Assembly (NCBI GenBank): GCA_049323895.1
Contig: JBMOKT010000024.1
Location: 1-64,000 of the forward strand
Length of the DNA: 64,000 nt
Direction of reading: 5' to 3'
DNA from: JBMOKT01 sp049323895
Lineage (GTDB): Bacteria > Bacillota > Peptococcia > Peptococcales > BICA1-8
Each line of letters begins with the position of its first letter. Position 1 is the stretch's first letter. The translations under genes were made by a program, and so were the position numbers. Below, one piece after another: positions 1 to 15,000 of this stretch. Below the pieces are notes generated by a model, which saw only the letters and a program-made list of their open reading frames with translations, ran no database searches and was not told the DNA's origin.

Positions 1-3000
1 TTGTTTCTCCGTCAGCTAAGCCAGTTGCTTTCCCAGTCAATAGGTTCACTATTACTCCGCTGTCATAGCCGCTGTAATCCATTTCATCTATGCCCAGTCC
101 ACCGTCTATTGAACCTGCCAGTTCTCCACTGCCGGTAAACACAAAGCTGTCTTTGCCGCTGCCGCTTACCAAATGTTCATAACCTGAGAACAGCATGGTA
201 ATCCCGGAATTTGACAAGAAATGATTAACTCCTATTGTATATATACTAGATGTATTTAAACCAGTAATAGTATCAGCACCCGACTGACTGCCTAGCAGAT
301 GATTAATATTTGTAAAGCCCGCCGGAATAGCCTGCTGCGTACCAGAAAAACCATCCGTTCCTACAGAGTTTAATTGAATATTACAGGCAGTCAGATACTC
401 AGAGAAATCAAGAGTATCTTCACCCTTTCCTCCGTCAATGGATGTTCCTGCCGGGAGGATAAACCCATCTATAAATACAAATGTATCTTTTCCTGAACCA
501 CCCTTAAAGAGGCGAATATTGCTTGGTGCATCTCCATCATTACTGTAATCCACATTGTTCGACCCCAAGATAACCTTGTGGTCAGCCAATTCATAGCGCA
601 AATCCCCGGTTATATTGGTAAAATCAAGGGTGTCTTTACCCCATGTTGTTTGAATTATCCTATCAACCCCAAAATCATTGGAATAACTATATAATCTATG
701 GGTAGTGTAAATCTTATTGCCAAATAGATAAATGTTATCCCCGGAAACACCCTCTAAGGTATCGTCACCGCCATTGCCTGCCAAAATGTTATCTCCGTTA
801 TAGCCCTTTAGGTAATCGTTGCCTTGACCTCCGTAAACATTTTGAATACCAACGATGGAAACAGAAATATTGGTTGCGCTAAAAGTAGAAAGATCTACGT
901 TCACCGGAGTAGTATATGAACTGTAATCCAGTGTATTTATACCGCCGCCGCCATCAATGTTGCCATCTAATGATGCGCCATCCCATAATAGGAAAGTATC
1001 ATGACCGGCACCGCCGTATAAGCGCCCTGCTTCGGCACCCATAAGGACAAAGAGGTCATCTTCATCTTCTGCATATAAGAATTCATAATCTCTAAAGTTA
1101 ATACTAATTGGTTTATCCAGCTCTCGGTAGGTACTGTTATCACCGTCTAATATCCACTCACCGGCTTTGTCAGCAATTCCATCCAAACGGTCCCCGTTGA
1201 TACCCTTGACTGGAGACCCTATAAGTCTATCTATGCCAGAGAAATCTTCTGTAATAGCTGATTGTATACCGATGAAACCCTCAGTATCCCAGTTCTGCAG
1301 TAAAACGTTGCGGGCAGTAGTATAATCAGAAAAATCAAGGGTATCCAGTCCCAGTCCACCGTTGATATCCCCGTGGAGGACTATTCCATCGGCAAATTTA
1401 AATAAATCATCATTGAGACCACCGTTCAAAACTACTGTAGGAATTGTCAGGGCGCTAAATGCAATATTAAAGGTATCATTACCGTCATCACCATTTACTA
1501 CCGTTTCATGATTAGTGGAATAGAGATTAAATGTATCGTTGTTAGATCCGCCATTTAGGTGTACATTTCTTCCACTATAATTGTTTAATTCAACATCAAA
1601 GGTGTCATCGCCACTATCACCGTTGACTACCAACTCATGATTAATGGAACGCAGACTAAAGTAATCATTGTCGGAACCACCATTTAAGGTAACATTTGCT
1701 CCACTATAATCATTAAATTCTACTGTAAAACTGTCATTACCCCCATCTCCGCTGGCAACCAGATCATGGTTAATAGATTTAAGCAGGAAAATATCATTAT
1801 CTCCCCCGCCATTTAGGGTAACATTTACTCCATTTTTATTATCAAATTCTACATTAAACTGGTCTTGACCCCCATTGCCATTAACCTCTAATTGATGATT
1901 GGTTGATAATAAATTGAAAACATCATTATCAGCTCCGCCGTTTAAGGTAACAAGGGAACCGGTTGTAGCATCAAAGTCTACATTAAAGGTATCAATATGC
2001 TCATCACCATTTACAACTAAGTTATGGTTAGCAGACTTAAGATTGAATATATCGTTATGGGTGCCGCCACTTAAAGTAACATTAGAGCTAGTGGTTGTAT
2101 CAAACTGAACATCAAATACATCATTTCCTTCACCACCGTTAACCTCTAATTCATGGTTAATGGATTGCAAATTGAAGGTATCATTATCTGTTCCGCCATT
2201 GAGGGTTACTTTAAAACCTGCATTAGTATTAAATACAACGTTAAATTGGTCTTCACCCTCATCTCCCCTTACAGTTAAATTGTGCTGTGCCTGATAAAGG
2301 TTAAAGATATCCTGACCTAAATTTCCATTAATCTCAGTATTAGTATTCAGAGCAGTATTATTAACTGTAAAGGTGTCATTTCCAATGCCCAGCCAAATCT
2401 GGATAAGTTCCAGATCATCATATTCAATACCAAAAGCCATTCTTAGACCGGTAAGCTTATTTTCTGTCAGCACACCGGAGTCATTTGTTGTTGAGCGGTC
2501 ATTATAGACTTTGACAATATCCTGTTGAGTTGCTTCATCTACAAACAATGTAGGACTTGCAAAGAAAATAACGTATTTTACGCCGGCACCTGGGAGGGCA
2601 TCCCAAGCCTTTTCCAAAGTTAGAGTTGTGGTGGTATTGGAAACTATACGCCGAATCTGTGCTAATTCACCATGCTCATCTATAATACCTACAAAGCGGT
2701 TAGTGTAAGTTCCGAATTCTCCGGAAGCATCTGTTAAGGTATTGCTGCCCGCTTCCGAAACTATCCCGTCGGGAACATATTCATTTGTTTCGGTAGGAAG
2801 GGTAATGGCTCCTGAAAGGGCACGGTCTGATCCCTCAATAATACCTCCATCTATAATAAGTTCACCAGCAATACTACCTGTATTATGGGTTGCGTCAGGG
2901 AAAATTACGCCACTACCAGTTTCAATAGAATCAGTAATATCTCCGGCAATAATAAAGGTATCCCTTCCCCTATTGCCAATCAATACTGTAATTACATCTG

Positions 3001-6000
3001 CACTGGTACTGAGGATAAAGAAGGTATCATCACCCTCCATACCATCCACTTCTACCCTTTCTACACCGCTGTAAGATATGGTAAGACCAGCACCAAATAC
3101 ACCTTCATCTGTAATCACAACGCTATCAGCAAATTCTGTTAATAGGACAATAACTGTATCTACGCCTACACCACCATCAATTTCCACAGGAGCGTTAACA
3201 GAATAGGTAATTTCATCGGCATCACCACCGCTGTCGATATTGGTCAATTTTTGCTTAAGACTTTCGTCTAAGAGAACGAATGCTCGCACAAGGAACTTAT
3301 CATTTCCGGCTTCACCATAAAGTTGTAAAACTGCTTGATTATGATAAACCTGGAATTGATCATTGCCATTTCCCCCATAAATTGTCATGGGTACACTGAT
3401 ACCTTTACTTAAGAAGCCACGGGTTGTTTCCAAAGTTTCCAGCTCATCACCGGGGGCTACCCCTGCTGCCCCATCCCTTGGCGATTTAAAGACCTGGGCA
3501 ATGCGAAACATATCGTCCCCGTCACCACCATCGATGGTGAAATAGGTGCTGGTATCATCGGAATAGATATAATCATTTGCACCAAAGGTGTTAATATATA
3601 CATGCTCAATTGTTTCATTATAATTAATACGTTCCACATCATCATAGCCATCGGAATCACTATCAATGCCGCTATTAATTAAGGCTATAAAATATTTCCT
3701 AATCAGGATCTCCTCGGTGCTATCGGAACCATTAAGGGTTAAATAATCATTTCCGGACAACCCGCTGTCATTCACACTTATAATGTAATTGCCAGAGCCG
3801 ACAAAATTGATTAAATAGCTGTCACTGCCAGCCTGCCCATCAAGGGTAATAGTGATATAAGAACCATCCCCGCTGGAAATAGAGTTTAGTGTAATTTGGT
3901 CATCTCCGCCTCCAGCCTGAACAGTTGTATCAACCATGGGCTTTGAACTGTTAATTAAAATTGTGTCATTATCCCCTGCACCGGTTATAGTTAATGTTGC
4001 TGCGTTAATCTCTCCGTATAGTTCAACCTTTCCGCCAAGACCAGTATCCCCGTTAGCATAATCAGTACTTAAGGTTACTCCATTAGCTGCCTTAAGAACA
4101 GCGCCATTCTCAAGCTTAATGTCATCACCGGCCCGTAAAATGACGTTGTCTCCCTGGGAGTTAATTGTATTGCCACTCACAATTAACAGATCATTATCTT
4201 CTCCTGACAAATCTGTTGTAGTAAGGACTATTTGTCCCCCGCCAGTTATGTCCTCGCCAACGGTTATTTTTGTTGCTGTGATATTAATAGCACCACCAGC
4301 ACTGACTCCCAGCTGTGAACTAATGCCACCTATAGTAATGTTGCCACTACTGTTCACCAGAACATTACCATTCTGAGCCTTTGCTTCCAGATTAATATCA
4401 TCCTGTTTCTCATTAATATAAATATTATTACCTGCATTCAAGAGCATTGTGCCGTTTTCCGCCAGGTCTGTATCAACATAGTTGCTGCTATTTCCAATGC
4501 TATTTCCAGCGGTAAGTTTCAGAACAGGAGCAATTAAATCTGCGCCCAGAGCATCTCCGCCGTCTAAAATTGAGCCTGAAACAGTTAAATTTAGAGTTTC
4601 ACCGGCACTGATTCCACCAACTAATTCTAAGTCTCCTGCAGCAAGTTCAACATCTACATTATTGTCTGCAGAGATCGAACCAACCTTATATATCCCTGTT
4701 ACCTTCACAAGGGTAATAGTGTCATCCTCATTTAATGTCCATACTTCCGGTTCCAAAGCATAAATATTTAGGTTTCCACCGACGGAAATTTGGGATATCT
4801 CCAGCCCGTTAATAGGGGCACTGCTGGATACAGCTCGAACCTCCCGCAGCAAGACACGAAGGTATGCATCTCCCCCAGTATTCAACTCAAGAACTGGGTT
4901 ACGTCCTTCACCCTTATACATATAAAGACTTCCTTGACTTGCAGAATTTTCACCAATTCGACCCAGAGGGGTAGACAGTAAAAGCTTATTAGCCTCAATT
5001 ACAGAGCCTGTCAGGAAACTGATATTGCCTCCGGCAGTTGTAACATTAACTCTACCTGCCTGATTCTCCACCAAGCCGGCAAAGGTAACATTAGTTGCCT
5101 TGGTACCGGTAATAGCTATTAAAGGCATCTCAGTTATGTCGGTAACATATGTAAAATTAGAGGTATCCCTTTCATCCCCGGCATAAACATCCAAATCAGG
5201 TTTTGGTGGATTATTGTTAACAAGACTGATGCTGCTTACCCGGAGATTTAGATTTGAGTTATTGATAATTTCAAATTCAGTTATGACAGCGTTTTTATGT
5301 ATTACTGCATTTCCGCTCACCGCTCCCCGTGGGGCATTTATGGTTATGGAACTAAGCTGGTTATTGTTAAAGGGGTTAACAATAATCTCAGAACCGGAGA
5401 TATAGGCGGAAACTTCCCCCCGGGAAATCATGGTATTATCCTCGTTAATAGTTAAAGAAACTCCTCTGGCATTGCCCAGATAAATATCACCTTGTAAATT
5501 CACTTTATTATCACTTAAATAGCTTCCTGGTTCTGATTCGTTAACATCACTGTGCAGGATTTGTTTTATAGTTTCCCAAACCCAGTAAGCAACAGTTTTG
5601 GTAACCCATTTTACAATTTTGTTTAAGGGCCAGGGGAGGTACTTAGTTACTTTCTCCACTACCGTCTTAAACTTCTTAACCAGTACATCAACAAAGTTAA
5701 TAACTGTTGCTGCTTCACTATCGGCATTTTTAACATAGAAATGTCCTGTATAGTCATTATCTTGGGAGTGGGGAGAAACTGCTTCTAACAGAATATCTGT
5801 TGAATACAGTTTGGATGAACTCTGTACGTCAATAAACGAAAAATCGTACAGGTCATTATGGGCAGTAGAGTTAACTACACCTGTAAACCCGCTGGCAATA
5901 CTGGCAAAAGATTCACTCTTTACAAAAACATTATCATGTCGGGCCCGCATCTCTAAAAGATCAGTACCTTCTACTAAGCCTCCGCGCACAATTATTTTTG

Positions 6001-9000
6001 CCAGGGATTCCACATCCACGTAGGCATCAGCCTGGGTGGTGGAATCTGCTGCATAAGTTTTAGAGTAAGCATAAGCATAGGCATTCAAGCGAGTTACTTT
6101 AGCCCATAAGTATGTATTTTTACCAGAGATATCAGCATTGCTGCCAATATCCACTTGGGTCAAAGCAATAATGTCAATATCAGCTTTACTTATATTTAAG
6201 GTTACTGCGCCGGCGGTTTCTGAGATTTTTGCCCAGGCGTTTGCATCTAAACTGCTCTGAGCTAGGATACGATTGTTATTGGCAGCAGCAAAGACAGCCC
6301 CGCCATCCACTGTGGCAAGTGCAAAGTGGTTTATGGAAGTTACTGCACTGGTGTTAGTGCCGCTAATAAGTCCGCCCGAACCCCCTTGGGCTTTTGATTT
6401 ACGGGCATTGCTAACAGCAATAGCTGAGAAATTTATGTCATTGCCTGCATTTAAAGCCGCATTTCCTTCTGCATGGGCTTGAGAAAGATTTACAATTTCA
6501 TTAGTAGTACTGGAAGTTCCACCTGCCAACACTCCATAGGCATAACCCGAGCTTTCGGCATCGGTAATAATTGATGAATCAGCGGTAATATTTATATTAC
6601 CCCCTGCCGTTAAACTGGAAGAAGCCCCCAGGTTGGTACTAACCGTTGCCGATGAAGAACTGCTGGACTTTGAGCCAACGGCTCCAACAAGGGAACCGGT
6701 GGAAGAACTGGCATAGGAACCGGTAGTATTGTCATGCTCTGCAGATAAACTAATATTAGTTTTAGCATTTAATACTGTACTCTCTCCTACTCCCACATTA
6801 ACAACGGCTGCCCAGTCGGAACTGGCATCAGAAACGCCTACTGTTATACCACCAACATTAATACCATCTGCCGTAGCATAACTACTGCCCTGGGCCTGGG
6901 CCAACGAAGTTATAGACCCTGTATTGGTACGGAAGATCCCCCCTCCACCGGAATCAGGGTTTCTCCCTAAGAAAATATTGACATTGAGAACAGAACCGCT
7001 TTCAGCAGTGGAACCTCCTCCAGCAATAATACCACCGGCAGCCTGCTCCGAGTCAGCATCAGGTGTACTTACACCTAATGCAGTAATATATAAATCTCTT
7101 CCTGCAGTAAGGCTGGTGGGATTGGCTATAGTTGAATCAACATAGGACTGGACTGTACCTACCGCTGAGACTACTACTTTTACAGCTCCCACGCCAACAA
7201 CACCATAGGTATTGCCGTCAGCCTTTCCTTCTGCATCAATATTACCATAAGAATTAAGAATAATATCCTGACCTGCTGTTATGACAGCACCATACCCTAT
7301 ATATGCTTCTACCTCTGCAGTATGCTGAACATCAACAAATGCACCGGTACCACCAACCAGTGAACCGCTGCTGGCATTAGCAGAAGCATAACCCTTTTCA
7401 CTTCTCTTGGTTCCGTTCAAATCATAATTGTGTGCAGCTTTAATAGTGATGTCATTACCGGCTTCTATGGTTACATTATTTGCAAAATATGCATTTACAA
7501 CGGGAGTCATGACAACTTTAGCCAAGGATATACCGATAGTAAGCCCTCCGGCACCCACACCATAAGCCAGGGCGTCGCCATCAATTACCGACTGTGCTGT
7601 AATCAATACATCACCCGATACATTGACATCAGCATTGTCACTTAGATAACTTAAAACTGTTGGAGTTGCTTTTGCTAAGGCATCACTTCCGTTGCCTGCA
7701 GCTATCCCCGCTGCTCCTGCTTTGGCAGAAGAATAAATGTTACTTTTCCATATGGCCGAAACAGTTAGTGAAGCTGTATCGCTAATGGAAGAACTGTTTC
7801 CTACAGAAGCTTCTACCACTCCTGTATAATAAGCACGGGAAAGGGATGCACCTACTGCTCCTCCACCAACACTGGCACCCAGGGTAGTTGCTTCTAAATT
7901 ATTTTCAACTGCACCTTGAATATTTACCTGATTTGCATTTAATATATTAACTCCGGTATTTAAATAAGCGCGTACTGTATGATTTACATCCAGGTAGGCG
8001 ACTGCTGCACCGATTCCCACTAACCCTGCTGAACCAGCATAAGCTTTAACCTTATATGTTGTATTGTCTTTTTCCTGGTTAATGGCTTTTATGGTTATAT
8101 TGCCTGATGCACTTAGTTGAGCACCGGTATTTACAAATGCTTCAGTGTTATTTTTAATAGTGACTATGCCAACAGCACCGCCTACTCCTACCGTACCCGC
8201 AGAGGCACCACCAACTAATACTGACAATTTTATTGAATCAATAGCAGAAAGGGTTAGGTCATTCCCTGAAACAACTACAGCATTGAATCCAATATACGCC
8301 CGAGTACTATCTAAAGCCAATTCGGAGGTCTCATCAAAATCATCACTGATACCAATCTTTGCATTCTCAGAATCAATGGTAGTTTTGGTCTCCTGTGCTT
8401 GGCTGGAATTTCCAAGTAAATCTTGCACCTGACTTGCACTTATCTGATCATCTACACTTCCCTGTGTACTCCCTTCCCCTTGGGAATTGCGCAGGGCATT
8501 AGCGGCATTGGTATCAAAAAGAGATCCTACAGAAACAATGGAGACTGCACCGGCTACACCGACAGTACCTCCGCCGGCAGCGGCCACAACCAGAGTATCA
8601 ATGGATTTTTCTGAAGCAGCGCTGACATTGATATTGTTTTCGGCTTTAACCTTAGCTCCTTTACCTATAAAAGCTTCAGTTAAGTTACGAAGAATTGTTA
8701 CATCAGAAGAGGCACCAACACCAACAGCCCCTCCCCCTGCAGCAGCTCCAGAAATGCCTATTGAGATTATCCGGTCTTTAGCTCCAATACTAATTGACTG
8801 GCTAAGGGAATTATAGGTGATATCTTGGTTAATCAGGGCATTTTCCCCAATATAAGCCTGGGTTGTATTCCCAATAATCTTGATAGCCACGGAACCGGCA
8901 ACCCCTGCAGCACCCCCGCCTGAACCACCGATGGCTGTTGTTTTCACATTTTCAATGGTATCGGCTTTAACATCTAAAAGCCCTTTGGCATTAACCACTG

Positions 9001-12000
9001 TGCTGCTTCCTAAATAAGCTTTTGTTGAACCTTCATATACGGCAATAGCAAAGGATGCTGCCACACCTGCTGCTCCACCTCCGGCAGCAGATCCGGCAGT
9101 GAGTACCATGGTTGTGTTACCAGTACCCTTAACATTAATACTGCCTTGAGAAGTTAGTACTGTCCCTTGACCTGCATAAGCCTCTATCTGATTTTCGTTT
9201 ACCACAACCGATACTGAACCGGCGATACCTGCGGCTCCGCCTCCGGCAAAGCCTACTGCGGCAGAAGTTAAAACATCCTTAGAAAGACTTGAAATAAGGA
9301 TATTTTTCTGTGCAGCGACAAATACCCCTGTGCCAGTATAGGCTTTGGTTGTTTTGCCAATTACCTGGGTATCGGAGCTTGCACCAAATCCCGCAGCCCC
9401 ACCACCACTTCCGGAGCCGATGATGGCGGTTAACTCAGTTTCATCCACAGCCACTAAACGGACCTCCTGATCGATACTACTCCCCAGGTTTACTTTATTA
9501 ACTTCTACACCATCAGCAATATAAGCCAAGGTGGTATTACTAATTACAGTAGCCCCTACAGAAACAGCCACTCCTGCAGCGCCGCCACCCGAACCACTGA
9601 CCACTACTATATTTATACCTTCCGTACTGTAAGCACCTACTAATACTCCCCGGGCAGTGTCTTTTACTTTACCTGCTGCACCTGTATAGAAATCAACTGC
9701 TTCCCCTCCGCCCAGTGCCATAACCTTAGCATTCTGACCTATATATGCCTGAACAGAATTTATTATTGTACTTACTGCTAAGGAGCCGCCCACACCAACA
9801 GAACCGCCTCCTGCTCCACTGCCAGCTAATATTACTAATGTCAGATCATTATTGGCACTGATTGCCAAGCTGCCCTCAGTCCTTAAAACTGCTTCCTTGC
9901 CAACATAGGCTTGAATGTCATTCTTGGACACTACAATTCCAACCGCTCCGCCTACACCAACACTACCGCCTCCGGTAAAACCGGCAGTCAGAGAAATAAT
10001 TTCGTCTATAGCTTGGGCAGAAACAATAATATTACCAACAGCATTTACCATAGCAGCATTTATTCCATCATCAGCTATATCATCTGCGATATAAGCCTTA
10101 ACTGTTTTTATTAGTACAGTGGTATCGATGGAAGCACCTACACCAACAGTCCCTCCACCGGACCCGCTGCCGGAAACTCCCACTAGGGTTGTGGAATCTG
10201 TAGCTGATATGGTTATTGCCTGGTTAGTATTAGTGTATTCCTCATCTGTATTTATCTGAGCACCCTGAGCAATATATGCCAGGGTATGGTTCTTAACAAT
10301 TTTGATTGCACCAGAAGCAGCAACTCCGGCACTGCCTCCGCCAGCTCCGCTGATTACTGCTATTATCCCCAGTTCAGTGGCAGCAGAATTAATAGCCAGA
10401 AGGCTAGAAGAATCTACAATTGCATTTCGATCAATATATGCCATAGCGTCATTCCAAATAATTAAAACCGCCAGGGAACCACCTATCCCGGCAGAACCTC
10501 CTCCAGAGGCTCCACCTGTAACCATATAAGCATGGGTATCATTTGATGCACCAATATTAATGGAACCAATGGCTTTAACAATGGCACCCTGCCCAATAAA
10601 AGCAGTGCTAACATTCTTAGTAAAGATTATGCTGAATACTCCCACGGCGCCTGTAGAGCTTGCTCCGGAGCCGCTGACAGCAATTATGGTCAGTTCCTGA
10701 TCAGCAGTGGCACTAATTTCAATATTTCCTCCGCTTGTCACTGCCGCAGAACTGCCTATATATGCCTTAACAAAATCGGAATTAATTATATTTACTGTAG
10801 TTAAGCCTATTCCAGCCTTTTGTGCACCGGCAGCAGAGCCACCAATACCCTTGGCATTAACATCGGCTTCACTAGAAATATTAACATTTCCATTAATTGT
10901 CACTATAGCGTTGTCATCAATATAAGCAGCAATAGTATTGTTAAAGTACATTACTACAAAGGCGCCAGCTAGAGCTGCAGTTCCAGCAGAACCAGCACCA
11001 GCTATTGCTTCACCATAATAATTATTGGAGCTTAGGAAATTTGCCAATTCCAGACCTTCAAAAATATTACTGGTAAAGGTTTCATTTTCAGAGTCAAAAT
11101 CCAGCTTGAAATCGGTAGAATCAACCCTCTTTTTATTGGAACTTAAGCTTAGAGAAGCTGCATTTACATTTGCACCGACACCTACATAGGCACTGGTTGT
11201 ATTATTGGAATAGATAACTGCAAAGGCTGCCCCCACACCGACCTTACTTGCACCGCCTATCATCACAGAGGCAGCCCAGGCCCTTACAGCAAGTTTACTG
11301 GTTTCTTCAACCTTGATAGTAATAATTCCGGCATTGGAAATCTGTGCATCTGGAGAAATATAGGCTTGAGTCTTTATCCCAGAATTGATTAGCGCTAAAG
11401 AACCAGCGGCTCCAATTTTGCCGTCGGTACCAGAACCGGCACCGGCTATTGCTTGAGCTCCCAGCTTGGAGAGGTACTCATCAGACATATTTATGGTAGA
11501 TACTGCAGCAATTGTTATATCATAGCTTGTAATATCTTCACTTTTTCTATTGGTTGAACCTAAATAAGCATTAGTTTCATTATATATATTACTTATTGCT
11601 ACACCTACCGCGATGCTGCTTCCGTCAGTCACTGCGGCACCGGTAGCTAAGGTCTCGAAATTGCTGGTACTGCTGGAATTAACGATAATTGAACCGCCGA
11701 CAAGAACCAATCCTGCCCCAGTATATGCCTGAGTAGCGTGGGTCATCACATTTACCCCTACCGCAGCAGCCACACTAATGCTTTTTTGGCTCTGCCCTCC
11801 AGTTGTACTTCCATCCTGGTCGACAGTTTGCCCGGTTTTGGCCCCTTGTTGGTCCAGTGTTTGGGCACTCTTGGGCTTGCTGCTGCCACCCTCTCCTCCG
11901 AAGTTTCCGTTTATTATGTTATCGTAGGTAGTGGCAAATTTTTCAAGGTAACGATCTATTTTTAGACCCCTAGCCGTAGCCAAGGCGAACACATCATCTT

Positions 12001-15000
12001 TATTAACGGTAATAGCTATTATGCTTAAACTGCTGCCTATACTAGCATTACCCTTTACAGCCGCCTCAGTTGTTGCATTTATAACATTGAGGGCTAAGGA
12101 TGCTCCTACAGCAGCTTTCCCCGAGGCATTTCCTTCAGCTTTTGTATAAGTGGTACTGGTACTGTCTGCTGTTATCACCACATTACCGGAGGCATTAATA
12201 GTACTGTTGGTTCCGCTATATGCTCCTACAGTATTTGTAACGACTGTCAATGCTACTGCCGCATCCAGTGCAAACTTGGCTCCTGCAGCAGGCTCCGAAC
12301 CGCTAACATCTGTATAGGGATCAGCACCGGCTATAGCCTTAGTGGTGATTGAACTTAGTAAGTCAGCCGCTATTGTTAGGTTTACTGCCCCTGTTAAACT
12401 AGCATTGTCTGCCACATATGCCAATACTTTGTTGTTAATTATATTAGTAGCAAAGGAAGCACCTACTCCGACCTTGGTAGTTTCCCCAGAAGCTTTAACT
12501 GCTGTTCCGGCGATGGCACTACTGCTGGATTGCCCTTGGGCCGCAATAGCAGCATTACCTCCTGTTAATGTAACGCTGCCGTCCATATGGGCTAAGTATT
12601 GATTCATTACCACATTGATAGCTACTGAGCCTGCTACCCCTACCTTACCTGCTCCTGCACCAGATATAGCTTCAGCGCTAAAAGTGTTTTCACTGTCTGT
12701 TGTTTCATCCTCAAGAGTTATCTCTTTCATTTTTGCTTCCAGTACTAAACCCTGGGCATTAACTACAGCACTCGAACCGATATATGCCTCATTTTTTACA
12801 GTAACAACATTGATAGCAACTGCAACACCTACTCCTACTCCACTGTCTGTAGCACTGCTGTCGGTCTTAGACTTTGCATCTGTATTATTATTTGCCTTGA
12901 TTGTTATTACCCCACCTGCTGTTACATCATTGGTTATATAAGCCTGGGTAGATGCAGTAACAATATTTAAAGCTGCAGCACCTGCAACATTAACTTTTCC
13001 TTCACTGGTAGCTGCCGATTGGGGACTTTTTTGAGGTACATCTTCAGCCTGTACGCCTTGCGTGGAACTAATTCCATCCATATAATTTAAGTGGCCGTTT
13101 AACTGTTCGTCAGTTCCACCTGTCTCCGGGTCACCATCACCATCAGCAGGCTCATCAGCATGACCGCCATTTGCTCCTGCTTCTGCTGTGGCATTACTGG
13201 AAGATATCCCCGTAGCAGTGAGTGTCACTGCACCACCGGCTTTTACGGCACGCAAAGTAGTGGCTATTGTCCGGTCCACGACCACATTAACAGCCACTGC
13301 TGCTCCCACGCCAACATTTCCACCGGCTGTTTTGCCGCTGGCTTTGGTATCGTTCATACTATTGTTTTTTGAGTCAACAGTTAAATCTCCTGAAAACTCC
13401 AGTACTTCCTCATTAGTTCCCAAATATGCTTTTACGTTATTAATTACAACGGTCAGGGCAACTGCTCCATTTACTGCAACACCGGAAGCGACACTGGCAG
13501 TTGCTCCTGCATTGGCTTCCGTTTCAACATCACTAACTGAGTCCGCTGATAATTCAAGGTCAACTGCTCCCGCAAGGGCAGCATTATCAGCTAAGTAGAC
13601 CAGCACATCATTCACAACAATGTTAATAGCAAATGATGCTCCCACTCCTGCTTTTTCTCCTGCAACCCATGCTCCCGCACTGGCACTGTTGCTTGATCTG
13701 TTCTCAGCCTTCAATTCTGCATTTCCGGTTAAACTGACATTACCGTCTACATGGGCTTTATACTCATTTTTCAAAACATTAATAGCAACGGCCCCGGCTA
13801 CTCCTACGTTGCTTGCTCCCGCTCCCGAAATAGCTTCCACAGTGAAAGCATTTTCCCCATCCACCGATCCGTCACCTAGATTAACCTGATTCATCCCTGC
13901 TTCTATAACTAGATCTTGGGCAGTAACTACTGCACCAGAACCAATATATGCCTCATTTTTTACAGTAACTACATTGATAGCAACTGCAACACCTATGCCT
14001 ACTGAGCTGTCTGTTGAACTGCTGTCGGCTTTGGCACTGGCGTCGCTATTGTTGTTCGATTTTAGTGTTAAAATTCCTCCTGTTGTTACATTCTGTGGTA
14101 GATAGGCTTGCCTTATTGAATTAACGATATTTAACGCCACAGCACCTGCAACATTTACCTTGCCTTGACTGGTCTCAGCTGACTGGGGTGTTTGATTGGG
14201 TACAGAATCTCCACCGGCGCCCTGTTGGGTGCTGATGCCATCCATGTAGTTCAAATGCCCATTAAGCTGCTCATCTACCCCTCCCGTGTCAGGGTCTTCA
14301 TCACCATCAGCAGGCTCATCGGCATCACCGCCGTTGCCACCTGCTTCTGCTTCAGCACTTCCTACGGATGCACCCTCAGCAGTAACTGTCACTGATCCAC
14401 CTGCTTTAAGGGCGCGAGAAGACGTGGCTGTGGTACGGTCTACTAGTACATTCACAGCTACTGCTGCCCCTATCCCCACATTTCCACCGGCTGCTTTGCC
14501 GCTGGCTTTAGTGTTTATTCTGCTGCTATTTTTTGCTGCAGCAGTCAGATTTCCTGTTAACTCCAGAGACCCTCCTCCACCTATCTGGACAAGACCCTGA
14601 CTAAACAACAATGTTAAAGCCAACACAGGAACTGCAGCTACTCCCCCAGCAGCACCGGCATCTGCCATGTTCTTAACCTGGTTCTCAATGTTTGAAGATA
14701 GCTGAATATCATTAGCACCATTAATAATGGCATTATCATCAATAAATACACTATTAAAAATAGAAGCTACAGTTATTGCAACAGATGCTCCTATACCCAC
14801 AGCTGGTTCCGAACTTTCATCACCAGCCTCAGGCTCCGCCGGAGCAAATGAAGAAGCAGCTTTCTCTTCATCATCACTACTAGGAGCACCGTCTGCTATA
14901 GTTTCTATTTGATTATCATTTGTTGAGTATAATACAACATTACCACCATTTACGGTAATGGTTACACCTTTGCCAATAAATGCCTCAGTTTTACTAACTA

